Assembly: GCA_002423435.1 (NCBI GenBank)
Contig: DIWE01000018.1
Span: forward strand, 123,614 to 133,714
Length of the DNA: 10,101 bases
Reading direction: 5' to 3'
DNA from: Clostridiales bacterium UBA6114
Lineage (GTDB): Bacteria > Bacillota > Clostridia > Oscillospirales > Butyricicoccaceae
Made by a program: the position numbers and the translations under genes. This document shows positions 1 through 7,012 of this stretch, piece after piece. The notes beneath the pieces were generated by a model, which worked only from the letters and a program-made list of their open reading frames with translations, ran no database searches and was not told the origin of the DNA. Numbering within the stretch: position 1 is the first letter of the stretch; every line of letters starts with the position of its first letter.

Positions 1-135
1 ACGGATGAGCTGCCTGAAATCGCTCCTTCCGAAAAAAATATCCGGGATTTATTGACCCTTTTATACGAAAATGCTATCATGATCGATGTATGGAGGGATA
101 TTGTTTCGGACGTGGTACTTAGGGATCTTATCTAG
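1..135 (+). CDS. C-terminal fragment of an unidentified upstream protein
   Basis: Frame 1 is open from the first base to a TAG at 133-135 and gives 44 residues that end in VLRDLI. The composition is protein-like, with alternating hydrophobic and charged residues that suggest helix. I recognise no family. It does not resemble the end of SpoIVB, which commonly lies upstream of the true spo0A. A strong promoter (52-80) lies inside this reading frame. Either the ORF really ends here with the next promoter embedded in it, or the open frame is accidental. It was kept because it runs uninterrupted from the window edge, with moderate to low confidence. Confidence 0.35.
   Translation, partial: TDELPEIAPSEKNIRDLLTLLYENAIMIDVWRDIVSDVVLRDLI
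52..80 (+). promoter_or_regulatory. Sigma-A type promoter for the Spo0A-like/kinase operon
   Basis: A -35 box TTGACC (52-57, 5 of 6 consensus) is followed by a 17-base spacer and a -10 box TATCAT (75-80, 5 of 6). A TGC immediately before the -10 makes it an extended -10. Transcription would begin near 87, which leaves a leader of about 75-85 bases. This rules against translation starting at the ATG at 86 and supports a start at 164 or 173. Confidence 0.6.
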
Positions 136-172
136 AAAACGGTGCTTTGTCCATAAGACGGGAATGGTGGGT

Positions 173-952
173 ATGGGTGTTGACAAGATCAGGGTCTTGC
201 TGGTGGACGACAATGATGAGATCTGCGATATCCTGAAAAATTTTTTTGATCTGACCCGGGATATTGACATTTGCGGCATCGCAAACAATGGAGAGGACGC
301 AATCGCGCAAATTCATCGCCTCTGTCCGGACGTTGTTCTGCTGGATATCATCATGCCGAAGCTGGACGGGGTCTCCGTTTTGCAGCGTTTAAATGAAAAT
401 CCTCCGCCGAAAAAACCGTGTATTCTGATCCTCTCCGCAATCGGCCAGGAAAAGGTCACCATGACCGCCTTGTCTTTAGGCGCCGCGTATTACATGATCA
501 AGCCCTATAATCTTGAAGACCTCCTGGCGCGGATTTATCTTCTGGCCGGAAAGGACCAGCCTCATCAGATGGTTTCAAACGCGGACGAACAGGCGGCGCT
601 TACAGGGGTGATTACAAAGCATGTCATCCGGCTGGGCGTGCCCACCCATATCATCGGCTATAAATACATCATCGAAGCCGTGAAAATCATCATACAGGAA
701 AACAAGGCCTGTCCCATCGCGAAACAGGTTTACCTGACGATCGCAAACAACAACAGGACCTCCGTGGAATGCGTCGAAAGCTCCATCCGCAAAACAATCG
801 ACCGGGTGTTTCAGCTCAATAACGACGAGTTTAAGGATTTGATGCGCTTAAGCGCGCCGCCAATCCATAAAAAGCCCACAAACAGCAGATTCCTTACCTC
901 TCTGTCGGAAAAAATCAAGCTGGAAAACAACGAAAAGCGCGATTTTTTTTGA
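173..952 (+). CDS. Spo0A-like response regulator with divergent DNA-recognition helix
   Basis: Phosphorylation-activated transcription factor of the Spo0A family. From the ATG at 173 it is 259 residues, close to the 267 of Bacillus subtilis Spo0A. The receiver domain spans about 6-125: acidic pair D12-D13, phospho-acceptor D58 in VVLLDIIMP, S88 and K110 are all present, so it should be phosphorylatable. The C-terminal domain (about 144-252) follows Spo0A throughout, including the segments IGYKYIIEAV and KPTNSRF. The usual recognition motif SRVERAIRHAIE is replaced by ECVESSIRKTID, so two arginines are lost. The LFGYT-type segment linked to sigma-A contact is replaced by LMRLSAPP. ATG 164 is an alternative start; neither start has a strong ribosome binding site. 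The in-frame ATG at 86 adds a segment unlike a receiver and coincides with the predicted transcription start. The kinase gene follows 37 bp later. It is most likely a Spo0A paralogue, less likely a decaying spo0A. The family call is firm; the target genes are unknown. Confidence 0.85.
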   Translation: MGVDKIRVLLVDDNDEICDILKNFFDLTRDIDICGIANNGEDAIAQIHRLCPDVVLLDIIMPKLDGVSVLQRLNENPPPKKPCILILSAIGQEKVTMTALSLGAAYYMIKPYNLEDLLARIYLLAGKDQPHQMVSNADEQAALTGVITKHVIRLGVPTHIIGYKYIIEAVKIIIQENKACPIAKQVYLTIANNNRTSVECVESSIRKTIDRVFQLNNDEFKDLMRLSAPPIHKKPTNSRFLTSLSEKIKLENNEKRDFF

Positions 953-979
953 CGGCCCTTTTTTGCATTGTTTCAGATC

Positions 980-984
980 GGAGG
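980..984 (+). promoter_or_regulatory. Ribosome binding site that fixes the kinase start
   Basis: GGAGG lies five bases before the ATG at 990. This decides for the start at 990 over the longer open frame that begins at 963, which lacks such a site. Confidence 0.75.
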
Positions 985-989
985 AACCT

Positions 990-3116
990 ATGTATTCGAC
1001 AAAATCGGACGACGCATCGGACGCGTCGGAAAGCCTGGCAGACTCCGAAAGCCTCCGGCAGGAAAACCCGAGATTCGGCAGCTGGCTGCTTGTTTTGGGC
1101 ACACAGGAGCTTTGGTGGTCGGACGAGGTATATCATATTTTCGGAGTAAAGCAGGGCACCCCCGTGACGCGGGATATTTTTTTTTCCAAGGTTCATCCGA
1201 AAGACAGAGTTTCAGTAAAAGAGAGTATTTCGCAGATTTCCGTTTCAAGTCCCCAAATCGTTGCGCATCGAATCATCGTGGGCGGAAGAGTAAAATGGGT
1301 CGAGGAGATCGGCCATTTATATCTTGAGGACGGCGACGTCCCTTCCTATGTCATCGGCATCATCCGCGAAACCGACAATCGAAAAAACCGGCGGCGCGCC
1401 GGGGATAAAAATATGCAGGATATGAGTATGCTCCAGAATTATCTGGAGGAAACCGCGAATATTACGTCCCTTCAGGAAATCGTCAAAAGCGCCAGGAGAA
1501 GTCTGCAAAAAATATTGGGGCCCGATTGTACGGCGATCTTCATAAACCGCGGCGGTCAGCTCAAAAGCGTGGTTTTAACCGATGACAACCGGACCGCGTT
1601 TATGAAAAGCCTCCTGATCCGGTTGTCCTCCGTAAACGAATGCATGAGCACGGGCAAGCCGGTATTCTTAAATAAACACAATGCGTGCGACGAACAGGAA
1701 ACGGCGCTTCTGAAGGAGCTTGGCGCAAAGCTGATTGTGAGCCTTCCCATAAAAACGTACGATACGACCATAGCCGTGCTGACTTTGGCTTTTTCAAACG
1801 CATCCGAGCTGTCCTGTGAACGGCTTGGATTTTGCGAGACCTTTTGCAGTTATCTGTCCATCCAGCTACAAAACGCCCTCTTATACGAAAAATTTCAGAA
1901 GGAAACGACAAAACGGAAAAGGGTGGAATCCGATTTTGACACCATATTTACGGCTGGAATCAACTTTATTGCCATTCTCGGGAAGGACGGTTATTTCAAA
2001 AAGGTCAATCAGTTCATGATCTGCAGGCTGGGTTACACCAGAGAGGAGCTGTTAAACAGGCCCTATATCGAATTTTTGCATCCTGAAGATCGTGATAAAA
2101 GCATCTTAAGGGTTCTGGAACAGGAGCCTTTAAGTACGGTCAAAGCGTATCGCAATCGGTTTATTTGTAAAAACGGCGATGTAATCGAGCTTGAATGGAA
2201 TGCGAAATATATGCAAAACAAGGATCGGATTATTGCGTTTTCAAGGGATATTACCGATCAGGAGCGAATCAAGGCGGAAAACCTGGAGCTTGAGAAATCC
2301 ATTGCGATGGAGAAGATGAAACTGGAGTTTTTTGCACAGCTTTCGCATGAGTTTAAAACACCGCTGAATATTATCCTATCCTCCCTCCAGCTCCTGAAGA
2401 TGAAGCTGAAGGCTGTCGACGAGGCAAGATACGACAAGGAATATGATAAATTCTTCGGATACATGGAACAAAATTCCTACAAGCTTTTGCGTCTCGCATT
2501 AAACCTGATCGACATGACCAGAGTCAACAACGACTTTCTCGAGCTAAACCTCGAAAATTGCGATTTACAAAAGCTTCTGTCCGAGCTTATCGCCTCGGTC
2601 GATGTTTACGCCGCGGCCCGGAGCATCTCGCTGACCTTTTCCTCCGCCGTCGCGGAATCGTCCTATCTCTGTTGCGACAGGGACAAAGTGGAGCGCATTG
2701 TGCTGAACCTGCTCTCAAACGCCATTAAAAACACAAATTCCGGCGGAAAAATCGAGGTCCGGCTGGGAAGCTTTGAAGATTACTTTAAAATTGCGGTCAA
2801 GGACACCGGCATCGGCATTGAGCCGGCGGTGCTTCCCTTTATTTTCGACAAATTCCGGGTTTCCAAAAGCGGGTTTATCAAAAACTGCGACGGCAGCGGA
2901 ATCGGACTTTCCATCGTAAAGTCTCTGGTCGAAGCCCACAAGGGTACGGTTACGGCGTCGAGCGTTGTGGGCGAGGGGAGCTTATTTGAATTTACCCTTT
3001 CAAAGAATCTCTCCTCCGGCGTTTCCGAAAGTCTGCTCTTTAAAAACAACGGGAATGTCGAAACCCGCTCGAGCCGGATCCTCATGGAGATGTCCGACCT
3101 CCACAATTTCAACTGA
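990..3116 (+). CDS. Cytoplasmic PAS-GAF-PAS sensor histidine kinase
   Basis: A 708-residue sensor kinase that autophosphorylates a histidine and passes the phosphate to a response regulator, presumably the Spo0A-like protein encoded just upstream. Order of domains: an acidic, serine-rich start (1-25), a PAS fold (about 30-130, with LWWSDEVYHIFGV and VHPKDR), a GAF-like domain (about 155-300), a second PAS (about 314-428, ending in ITDQERIKAE), a HisKA helix pair with H453 in FFAQLSHEFKTPLN, and a HATPase domain (about 560-672). The ATPase has an N box with N573 and N577, a G1 box DTGIGI (605-610), an F box FDKF (620-622 region) and a G2 box GSGIGLSIVK (635-644). No membrane helix or signal peptide is visible, so the signal is probably cytosolic. 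There is no receiver domain of its own. This architecture resembles the soluble kinases that phosphorylate Spo0A directly in Clostridia. A run of nine T (1177-1185) falls within the first PAS coding region. The ligand is unknown. Confidence 0.88.
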   Translation: MYSTKSDDASDASESLADSESLRQENPRFGSWLLVLGTQELWWSDEVYHIFGVKQGTPVTRDIFFSKVHPKDRVSVKESISQISVSSPQIVAHRIIVGGRVKWVEEIGHLYLEDGDVPSYVIGIIRETDNRKNRRRAGDKNMQDMSMLQNYLEETANITSLQEIVKSARRSLQKILGPDCTAIFINRGGQLKSVVLTDDNRTAFMKSLLIRLSSVNECMSTGKPVFLNKHNACDEQETALLKELGAKLIVSLPIKTYDTTIAVLTLAFSNASELSCERLGFCETFCSYLSIQLQNALLYEKFQKETTKRKRVESDFDTIFTAGINFIAILGKDGYFKKVNQFMICRLGYTREELLNRPYIEFLHPEDRDKSILRVLEQEPLSTVKAYRNRFICKNGDVIELEWNAKYMQNKDRIIAFSRDITDQERIKAENLELEKSIAMEKMKLEFFAQLSHEFKTPLNIILSSLQLLKMKLKAVDEARYDKEYDKFFGYMEQNSYKLLRLALNLIDMTRVNNDFLELNLENCDLQKLLSELIASVDVYAAARSISLTFSSAVAESSYLCCDRDKVERIVLNLLSNAIKNTNSGGKIEVRLGSFEDYFKIAVKDTGIGIEPAVLPFIFDKFRVSKSGFIKNCDGSGIGLSIVKSLVEAHKGTVTASSVVGEGSLFEFTLSKNLSSGVSESLLFKNNGNVETRSSRILMEMSDLHNFN

Positions 3117-3139
3117 AAAACAATATTTTTCAATATCAA

Positions 3140-3165
3140 GGCCGGCGGGAAAATTCCCGCCGGCC
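3140..3165. repeat. GGCCGGCGGG boundary palindrome, copy A
   Basis: GGCCGGCGGG-N6-CCCGCCGGCC with loop AAAATT; one further A-T pair extends it to 3139-3166. It is identical over 26 bases to the copy at 9167-9192. It lies 24 bases after the kinase stop and may act as part of a terminator, but no T-run follows on the + strand. Confidence 0.85.
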
Positions 3166-3196
3166 TCAGTCTGTAGACAAAGTAGATTCTTACGTC

Positions 3197-3244
3197 TTTT
3201 TTGAAAAAATGCGTTGCGCTTCGCGTGACCATTTTTTCAAAAAA
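3197..3244. repeat. 15-bp perfect inverted repeat made of A/T tracts
   Basis: Arms TTTTTTGAAAAAATG (3197-3211) and CATTTTTTCAAAAAA (3230-3244) match perfectly around an 18-base loop. Each arm is also nearly self-complementary (six T, one base, six A), so two small hairpins compete with one large one. A run of eight T at 3258-3265 follows after 13 bases, which is too far for a classical terminator. Confidence 0.75.
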
Positions 3245-3397
3245 CCGAATCAATTTGTTTTTTTTGCAATTCATTTGCCGGAAAAACATAGGGGTCCCCA
3301 ACAAATACTATTTGTTGGGGCGGATACCTCGGCCCGCGCAATTCGTGCGCGAAACCGGGGGTATTTCGGCCTGAAATCTTCGATTTCGGGCCGAATA

Positions 3398-3449
3398 TCC
3401 AGGGGGTATTGGATACCCCCTGGAAGAGTGTCGACTTTGTCGACACTCT
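3398..3449. repeat. Two abutting perfect hairpins
   Basis: The first hairpin is TCCAGGGGGTAT (3398-3409) with ATACCCCCTGGA (3413-3424), a 12-bp stem with a three-base loop. The second begins at the next base: AGAGTGTCGAC (3425-3435) with GTCGACACTCT (3439-3449), an 11-bp stem with loop TTT. The right arm of the second recurs in part at 7861-7869, next to a GGCCGGCGGG element, as it does here. Confidence 0.8.
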
Positions 3450-3451
3450 CA

Positions 3452-3477
3452 GGCCGGCGGGAATTCTCCCGCCGGCC
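3452..3477. repeat. GGCCGGCGGG boundary palindrome, copy B
   Basis: GGCCGGCGGG-N6-CCCGCCGGCC with loop AATTCT. The arms match copy A exactly and only the loop differs. It closes array 1 on the side of the enolase-superfamily gene, 34 bases past that gene's stop, and could terminate its transcript. Confidence 0.85.
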
Positions 3478-3492
3478 TCCGACTGCCCTAAT

Positions 3493-3510
3493 ACCGCGAA
3501 GTTTTGCGGT
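3493..3510 (-). terminator. Weak hairpin just after the enolase-superfamily gene
   Basis: ACCGC (3493-3497) pairs with GCGGT (3506-3510), with two more A-T pairs beyond a mismatch. On the - strand it begins one base after the TAA stop. No U-rich tail follows, so termination here alone is doubtful. It may work together with the strong palindrome at 3452-3477. Confidence 0.3.
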
Positions 3511-3511
3511 T

Positions 3512-4630
3512 TTATACCTGGTAACGGTTTACGGTATCCCAGTTGAGCTCAAGGCCCAGGCCGGGTTTTTCAAACACCTTAACCACCCCGTCGGCCATCA
3601 CAATGCTTTCTGTGCACAGCTCGCTGCGCAGCGGGTTGTCGTCTAAGGTGTATTCCATATATTTAACATTGGGCAGCGACATGCCCACGCTCAGATTGGC
3701 AGCCAGCGAAATCATCGATGCCGAAAAATGCGGGATCATCTGCTTATTCCAAATGCCGGCCATCAGGCCGGTTCGCCGGGCCTCGCTGATGCCGCCGGTC
3801 CAGATAGCATCGGTCTGCACAATGTCCACGGCGTCGGATATAATGAAGTCCCGCATGCCATAGGCCGAAAGCACGGTTTCATATCCGGCGATGGGAACGT
3901 CGGTGCTGTGTGCAAGGCGTATGCAGTCCTGCAAGAAGTCGGAGGACATGGGCTCTTCAAAAAACAGCACATTGTATTTTTCACAGGCCCGGGCCATTTT
4001 CAGAGAGGTGGGGTAATCCCAGGCGTTGTTGGCGTCTACACCGAAATCAATGCCCGGGCCCAGGGCTTCCCGCACCGCCGCCACGCGTTGGATATCTTCC
4101 TCCACCGGGGCGCCGCCCACCTTAATCTTAACGGTGGTAAAGCCCATCTTTACATAGGAGCGAACCTCCTCCTGCAGTTCAGCGATTCCTTTTCCATCCA
4201 TGTAGTAGCCGGCGCTGGCGTAGGGTACGAGCCGGGTCTGCGTACCGCCCAGCAGCCGGTAAACCGGCGTGCCGGTCACCTTGCCCAGAATATCCCACAG
4301 GGCGATATCGACGGCACTGATCGCCGACATTACAATGCCCCGGCGGCCATACCGGGCGGTGGAGCGATACATGAGGTCCCAAAGCTCACCCACCATGGTG
4401 GGGTCTTTATCAATCAGCAGGGGCGCCAGCGTTTCGTTGGTCAGTACTTCCAGCGAATCCAGACAGCCCAGGGCAAAGCCTTCGCCGCAGCCCTTGACGC
4501 CGGTGTCGGTTTCAATCTCCACCAAAAAGACGTCGCGGCTGGGGATCGCGGCCAGCCCGTCACGGGGCGGATTTTTTGGAAAATATTTCAGCTTAATCGG
4601 GTTTACCTTTTTTATAACCATGTCAGTCAT
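3512..4630 (-). CDS. Enolase-superfamily enzyme, mandelate racemase subgroup
   Basis: A 372-residue member of the mandelate racemase/muconate lactonizing family. These enzymes abstract the proton next to a substrate carboxylate with a magnesium ion in the active site, giving racemisation or dehydration of acids such as sugar acids. The N-terminal capping domain covers about 1-125 and the barrel the rest. Visible active-site residues: K168 and K170 in VKIKVG, metal ligands D199 (VDANNAW), E225 (FFEEP) and E251 (IAGYE), and the base pair D274 with H301 (MIPHFSAS). Spacings from D199 equal those in mandelate racemase (K166, D195, E221, E247, D270, H297), so the site looks complete. The ATG overlaps the lacI stop as ATGA, and AGGAG lies just before it, so translation is probably coupled. 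The TRAP transporter nearby suggests an imported acid as substrate. The exact reaction cannot be read from the sequence; an acid-sugar dehydratase is my best guess. Confidence 0.87.
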   Translation of the reverse strand: MTDMVIKKVNPIKLKYFPKNPPRDGLAAIPSRDVFLVEIETDTGVKGCGEGFALGCLDSLEVLTNETLAPLLIDKDPTMVGELWDLMYRSTARYGRRGIVMSAISAVDIALWDILGKVTGTPVYRLLGGTQTRLVPYASAGYYMDGKGIAELQEEVRSYVKMGFTTVKIKVGGAPVEEDIQRVAAVREALGPGIDFGVDANNAWDYPTSLKMARACEKYNVLFFEEPMSSDFLQDCIRLAHSTDVPIAGYETVLSAYGMRDFIISDAVDIVQTDAIWTGGISEARRTGLMAGIWNKQMIPHFSASMISLAANLSVGMSLPNVKYMEYTLDDNPLRSELCTESIVMADGVVKVFEKPGLGLELNWDTVNRYQV

Positions 4631-5637
4631 TTCTCCTTTAATAGGTTGCGGCAGCTTTCGCGCAAGACAACGGTCGACGGCAGGGTATAGTGCTCATAAT
4701 CCAGTTTGGGGTCGTCTATATGGCGTATTAAAATCTGGCCGGCAAGCTGGCCCATCTCAAACTTGGGAACATCCACCGTCGTCAGGTTGATTCCCCACAT
4801 GCCGCTCCAGAAGATATTGTCAATGCCTACCAGGGAAATATCCCCGGGGATATCCAGCCCGGCCTTCAGCACCGCGTCGCGGGCACCGAAAGCCATCATA
4901 TCGTTGCTGGCGAGAATCGCCGTCATATCCGTACCTTTTTCCAGCAGTTTATGGACGGCCCGGCGGCTGCATTCAAAATCCAGATCGCCCACGGCGAATA
5001 GATCCTTGTCAAAGGGCAGGCCCTGCTCTGTCAACGCGTCTTTATAACCGCGCAATTTCAGTTCGCTGCTGATCGAGCTCAGCTTACCGAACAGGAAAGC
5101 GATTTTTCTGTGCCCGAGCGAGAGCAGATGGCGGGTGGCCTTGTATGCCGAGCCATAATCGTCGAAAACAACATAGTTGCTTTTTTCATTTACCGGCTGG
5201 CGGCCGACCAGAACATAGGGGATGCCCCAGCGGGACAAAATGGGAATGCTCTGGTCGTCCTGCAAAAGTCCGGCGTGGATGATGCCGTCGACACCGACCT
5301 CCAGCAGGCTTTCGATAACGTTGGAGTTGGCCGACTGGTTGCTGCCGGAAATCAGCACGACGCCGTATCCAAATTCCGAAACCGCAGCCTCCACACCTCG
5401 CACAATCAGCGTGTAGTAAGGGTTTTCGAGCTCCGGCACAATCAGGCCTATCAGGTTCCGGCGCTGCTTTACCAGGCTTCTCGCGGCGCTGTTGGGGATA
5501 TATCCGGTCGCCTTGATGGCTTCGTTGACCTTTTCGACGGCGTCCAGGCTGACGTGGGGGTCGCCGGTCAGCACGCGGGAAACCGTAGAGGTGGAAAGAT
5601 TCGCGATTCTTGCCAAGTCTTTGATTGTCGCTCGCAT
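4627..5637 (-). CDS. LacI-family transcriptional regulator
   Basis: A 336-residue LacI/GalR-type regulator. The helix-turn-helix is at residues 4-24 (TIKDLARIANLSTSTVSRVL), the hinge helix near 48-58 (PNSAARSLVKQ), and a periplasmic-binding-protein-like sensor domain follows (about 61-330, from NLIGLIVPELENPYY to TLPSTVVLRES). The length is typical. It acts in the cytosol as a dimer, usually a repressor released by a sugar or sugar acid. The start at 5637 is supported by AAGGAG six bases upstream. It lies between dctM and the enolase-superfamily gene and overlaps the latter by four bases, so it is probably the local regulator of the whole uptake and catabolism cluster. A palindrome of LacI-family type lies before dctP (8964-8981). 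No similar site is seen in front of lacI itself. The effector is unknown. Confidence 0.9.
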   Translation of the reverse strand: MRATIKDLARIANLSTSTVSRVLTGDPHVSLDAVEKVNEAIKATGYIPNSAARSLVKQRRNLIGLIVPELENPYYTLIVRGVEAAVSEFGYGVVLISGSNQSANSNVIESLLEVGVDGIIHAGLLQDDQSIPILSRWGIPYVLVGRQPVNEKSNYVVFDDYGSAYKATRHLLSLGHRKIAFLFGKLSSISSELKLRGYKDALTEQGLPFDKDLFAVGDLDFECSRRAVHKLLEKGTDMTAILASNDMMAFGARDAVLKAGLDIPGDISLVGIDNIFWSGMWGINLTTVDVPKFEMGQLAGQILIRHIDDPKLDYEHYTLPSTVVLRESCRNLLKEK

Positions 5638-5667
5638 ACTTAACTCCTTAGCACTTGTAATAGGTAG

Positions 5668-5696
5668 ATTGTAGCATAGATTGCCAAGAGACTAAA
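5668..5696 (-). promoter_or_regulatory. Probable internal promoter for lacI and the enolase-superfamily gene
   Basis: On the - strand, -10 TACAAT (5668-5673, 5 of 6) is preceded by TGC (extended -10). A weak -35 TTTAGT (5691-5696) lies 17 bases further upstream. A 7-base direct repeat TAGATTG (+ strand 5665-5671 and 5677-5683) brackets the -10, 12 bases apart, and might bind a regulator. It would allow regulator expression independent of the transporter genes. No terminator is seen after dctM, so read-through from dctPQM is also possible. Confidence 0.45.
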
Positions 5697-5723
5697 GGAG
5701 TTTTAAAGACTTCTCCGGCGTCA

Positions 5724-7010
5724 TCAGGCATAGCCGAGCAGGACGGGAAGGAAGTTGGTCAGCGCCGGCACAAGGGTGATAATCAGACAGATAATAAGCT
5801 CCAGAATCGCATAGGGAATAATCGCCTTATACATGCTGGAAAGGCTGATGCCCGCAACGGTGGAGGTGGTGAAGAGCAGCATGCCCACGGGCGGTGTGAT
5901 CAGGCCCACCGTCAGCGTCAGCGAAACCACCAGGCCAAAGCGCAAAGCATCAATGCCAAAGGCCGTGGCGGCCGGCAGCAGAATGGGCACCAAGATCAGA
6001 ATCGAGGGGGCTACATCCAAAAACATGCCGGTAAAGGTCAAGAGGCAGAAGGTTATCAGCAAAAACTGGGTGGGCGTGTTGGCCAGCGAGAGGCTCCACT
6101 GGGATATCATGTGCGGGATGCGCAAGGTGGTAAGCCCCCAGCCCATGGACGAGGCCATGGCGATGATAAACACCACAACCGAGGTCATTTTTGCCGCTTC
6201 CACAAAGGCCGCGTATAAGTCCTTCCACTTCAGGCTGCGCAGAAAGAAGGCCGAAACAACGATGGCGTACATGCCGGCGACAACCGACGATTCGGTGGCG
6301 GTAAAGATGCCCGCGGTAATGCCGCCCAGGATGATAACCGGCATAAAAAGGGCGGGCAGGGTTTTCCATAAAAGCTGCCACAGCTGCCGCCAGCCGCAGA
6401 AGCGCTCCCGTTTGGGATGGTTATATTTTACCGCAAAGTAATAGTTCATCGCGATCATGCCCGCCACCAGGATAGCGGCGGGGATAATCCCTCCCACAAA
6501 CATCTCGGAAACCGAAACGTTGCCGGCCGCGATGGCGTAGATAATAAAGATGTTGCTGGGCGGAACGATGGGGGACAGCACGGCGCTCGCGGCGGTGACG
6601 GCGGAGGAAAAGGGTCTGTCGTAGCCCGCCTCGCTCATCAGCTCAATCTCAATTTTGCCGAGCCCTACGGCATCGGCGTTGGCCGCGCCGCTGATGCCGC
6701 CGAAAAACATGCTGGCCAGCACGTTGGCATGCGCAAGCCCGCCCTTTACATGCCCGATCAGACCGTCACAGAACAAAAATATCCGTTTGGTGATGCCGCC
6801 GGTGGACATAATGTTGGCGGCCAGAATAAAAAAGGGAATGCAAAGATATGTAAAAGAGTTGATGCCGGTAATCATCTTGGACGGAAGAATGGTATAGCTC
6901 CCGCCGCAAAGCGCCAGGCTGATGGCGGTTACAAAGCCGATGGCCCAGCCGACGGGCACGCCTATCAGAATGACCACCATGAAGATAATGAAAATAATAA
7001 ATGCGGTCAT
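5724..7010 (-). CDS. dctM: TRAP transporter large permease subunit (DctM)
   Basis: A 428-residue, almost wholly hydrophobic membrane protein of the TRAP-T large subunit family. It forms the translocation path of a cation-coupled tripartite transporter for organic acids. It opens with a membrane helix (about 3-36). Family signatures are visible: GGISGAANADAVG (104-116), E-L-M-S-E-A-G-Y (123-130), IVPPSN (149-153 region) and GLITPPVGM (369-377). The length is typical for the family (about 425-430). The ATG at 7010 lies two bases after the dctQ stop and is preceded by GGAGGGG about ten bases upstream, inside the end of dctQ, which points to coupled translation with dctQ. It acts in the cytoplasmic membrane with DctQ, loaded by DctP. 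The gene symbol is used in the family sense; the substrate is not necessarily a C4-dicarboxylate. Confidence 0.92.
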   Translation of the reverse strand: MTAFIIFIIFMVVILIGVPVGWAIGFVTAISLALCGGSYTILPSKMITGINSFTYLCIPFFILAANIMSTGGITKRIFLFCDGLIGHVKGGLAHANVLASMFFGGISGAANADAVGLGKIEIELMSEAGYDRPFSSAVTAASAVLSPIVPPSNIFIIYAIAAGNVSVSEMFVGGIIPAAILVAGMIAMNYYFAVKYNHPKRERFCGWRQLWQLLWKTLPALFMPVIILGGITAGIFTATESSVVAGMYAIVVSAFFLRSLKWKDLYAAFVEAAKMTSVVVFIIAMASSMGWGLTTLRIPHMISQWSLSLANTPTQFLLITFCLLTFTGMFLDVAPSILILVPILLPAATAFGIDALRFGLVVSLTLTVGLITPPVGMLLFTTSTVAGISLSSMYKAIIPYAILELIICLIITLVPALTNFLPVLLGYA

Positions 7011-7012
7011 TT

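Larger units (their letters stand above)
3139..3478. repeat. Hairpin array 1: end-to-end inverted repeats in a convergent gene gap
   Basis: The 395 bases between the kinase stop and the enolase-superfamily stop hold no credible gene. They hold a chain of inverted repeats: 3139-3166 (boundary palindrome), 3197-3244 (15-bp arms), 3296-3320 (11-bp stem, 3-base loop), 3324-3364 (compound stem with an inner CGCGCA/TGCGCG helix), 3365-3395 (14-bp stem with one wobble, loop TTC), 3398-3424 (12 bp perfect, loop TGG), 3425-3449 (11 bp perfect, loop TTT) and 3451-3478 (boundary palindrome). From 3324 onward the hairpins are separated by only 0-2 bases. Both ends carry the same GGCCGGCGGG palindrome. 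Open frames across this region are by-products of the palindromes. The function is unknown; bidirectional termination or a mobile intergenic element are the main options. Confidence 0.8.

Noticed and set aside
86..172. N-terminal extension of the Spo0A-like protein from the ATG at 86
   Set aside because: It coincides with the predicted transcription start, has no ribosome binding site, and encodes residues unlike any receiver domain start. A TTG at 101 after GGAGGG was also considered, but the spacing is short and the extension is equally unlike Spo0A.
3139..3478. CRISPR array or integron attC sites
   Set aside because: There are no regularly spaced identical repeats with unique spacers, no cas genes, no integrase, and the hairpins differ from each other in stem sequence.
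3209..3646. Open frame of 145 codons over hairpin array 1
   Set aside because: It crosses many palindromes and runs into the antisense of the enolase-superfamily gene. No protein family or ribosome binding site supports it.
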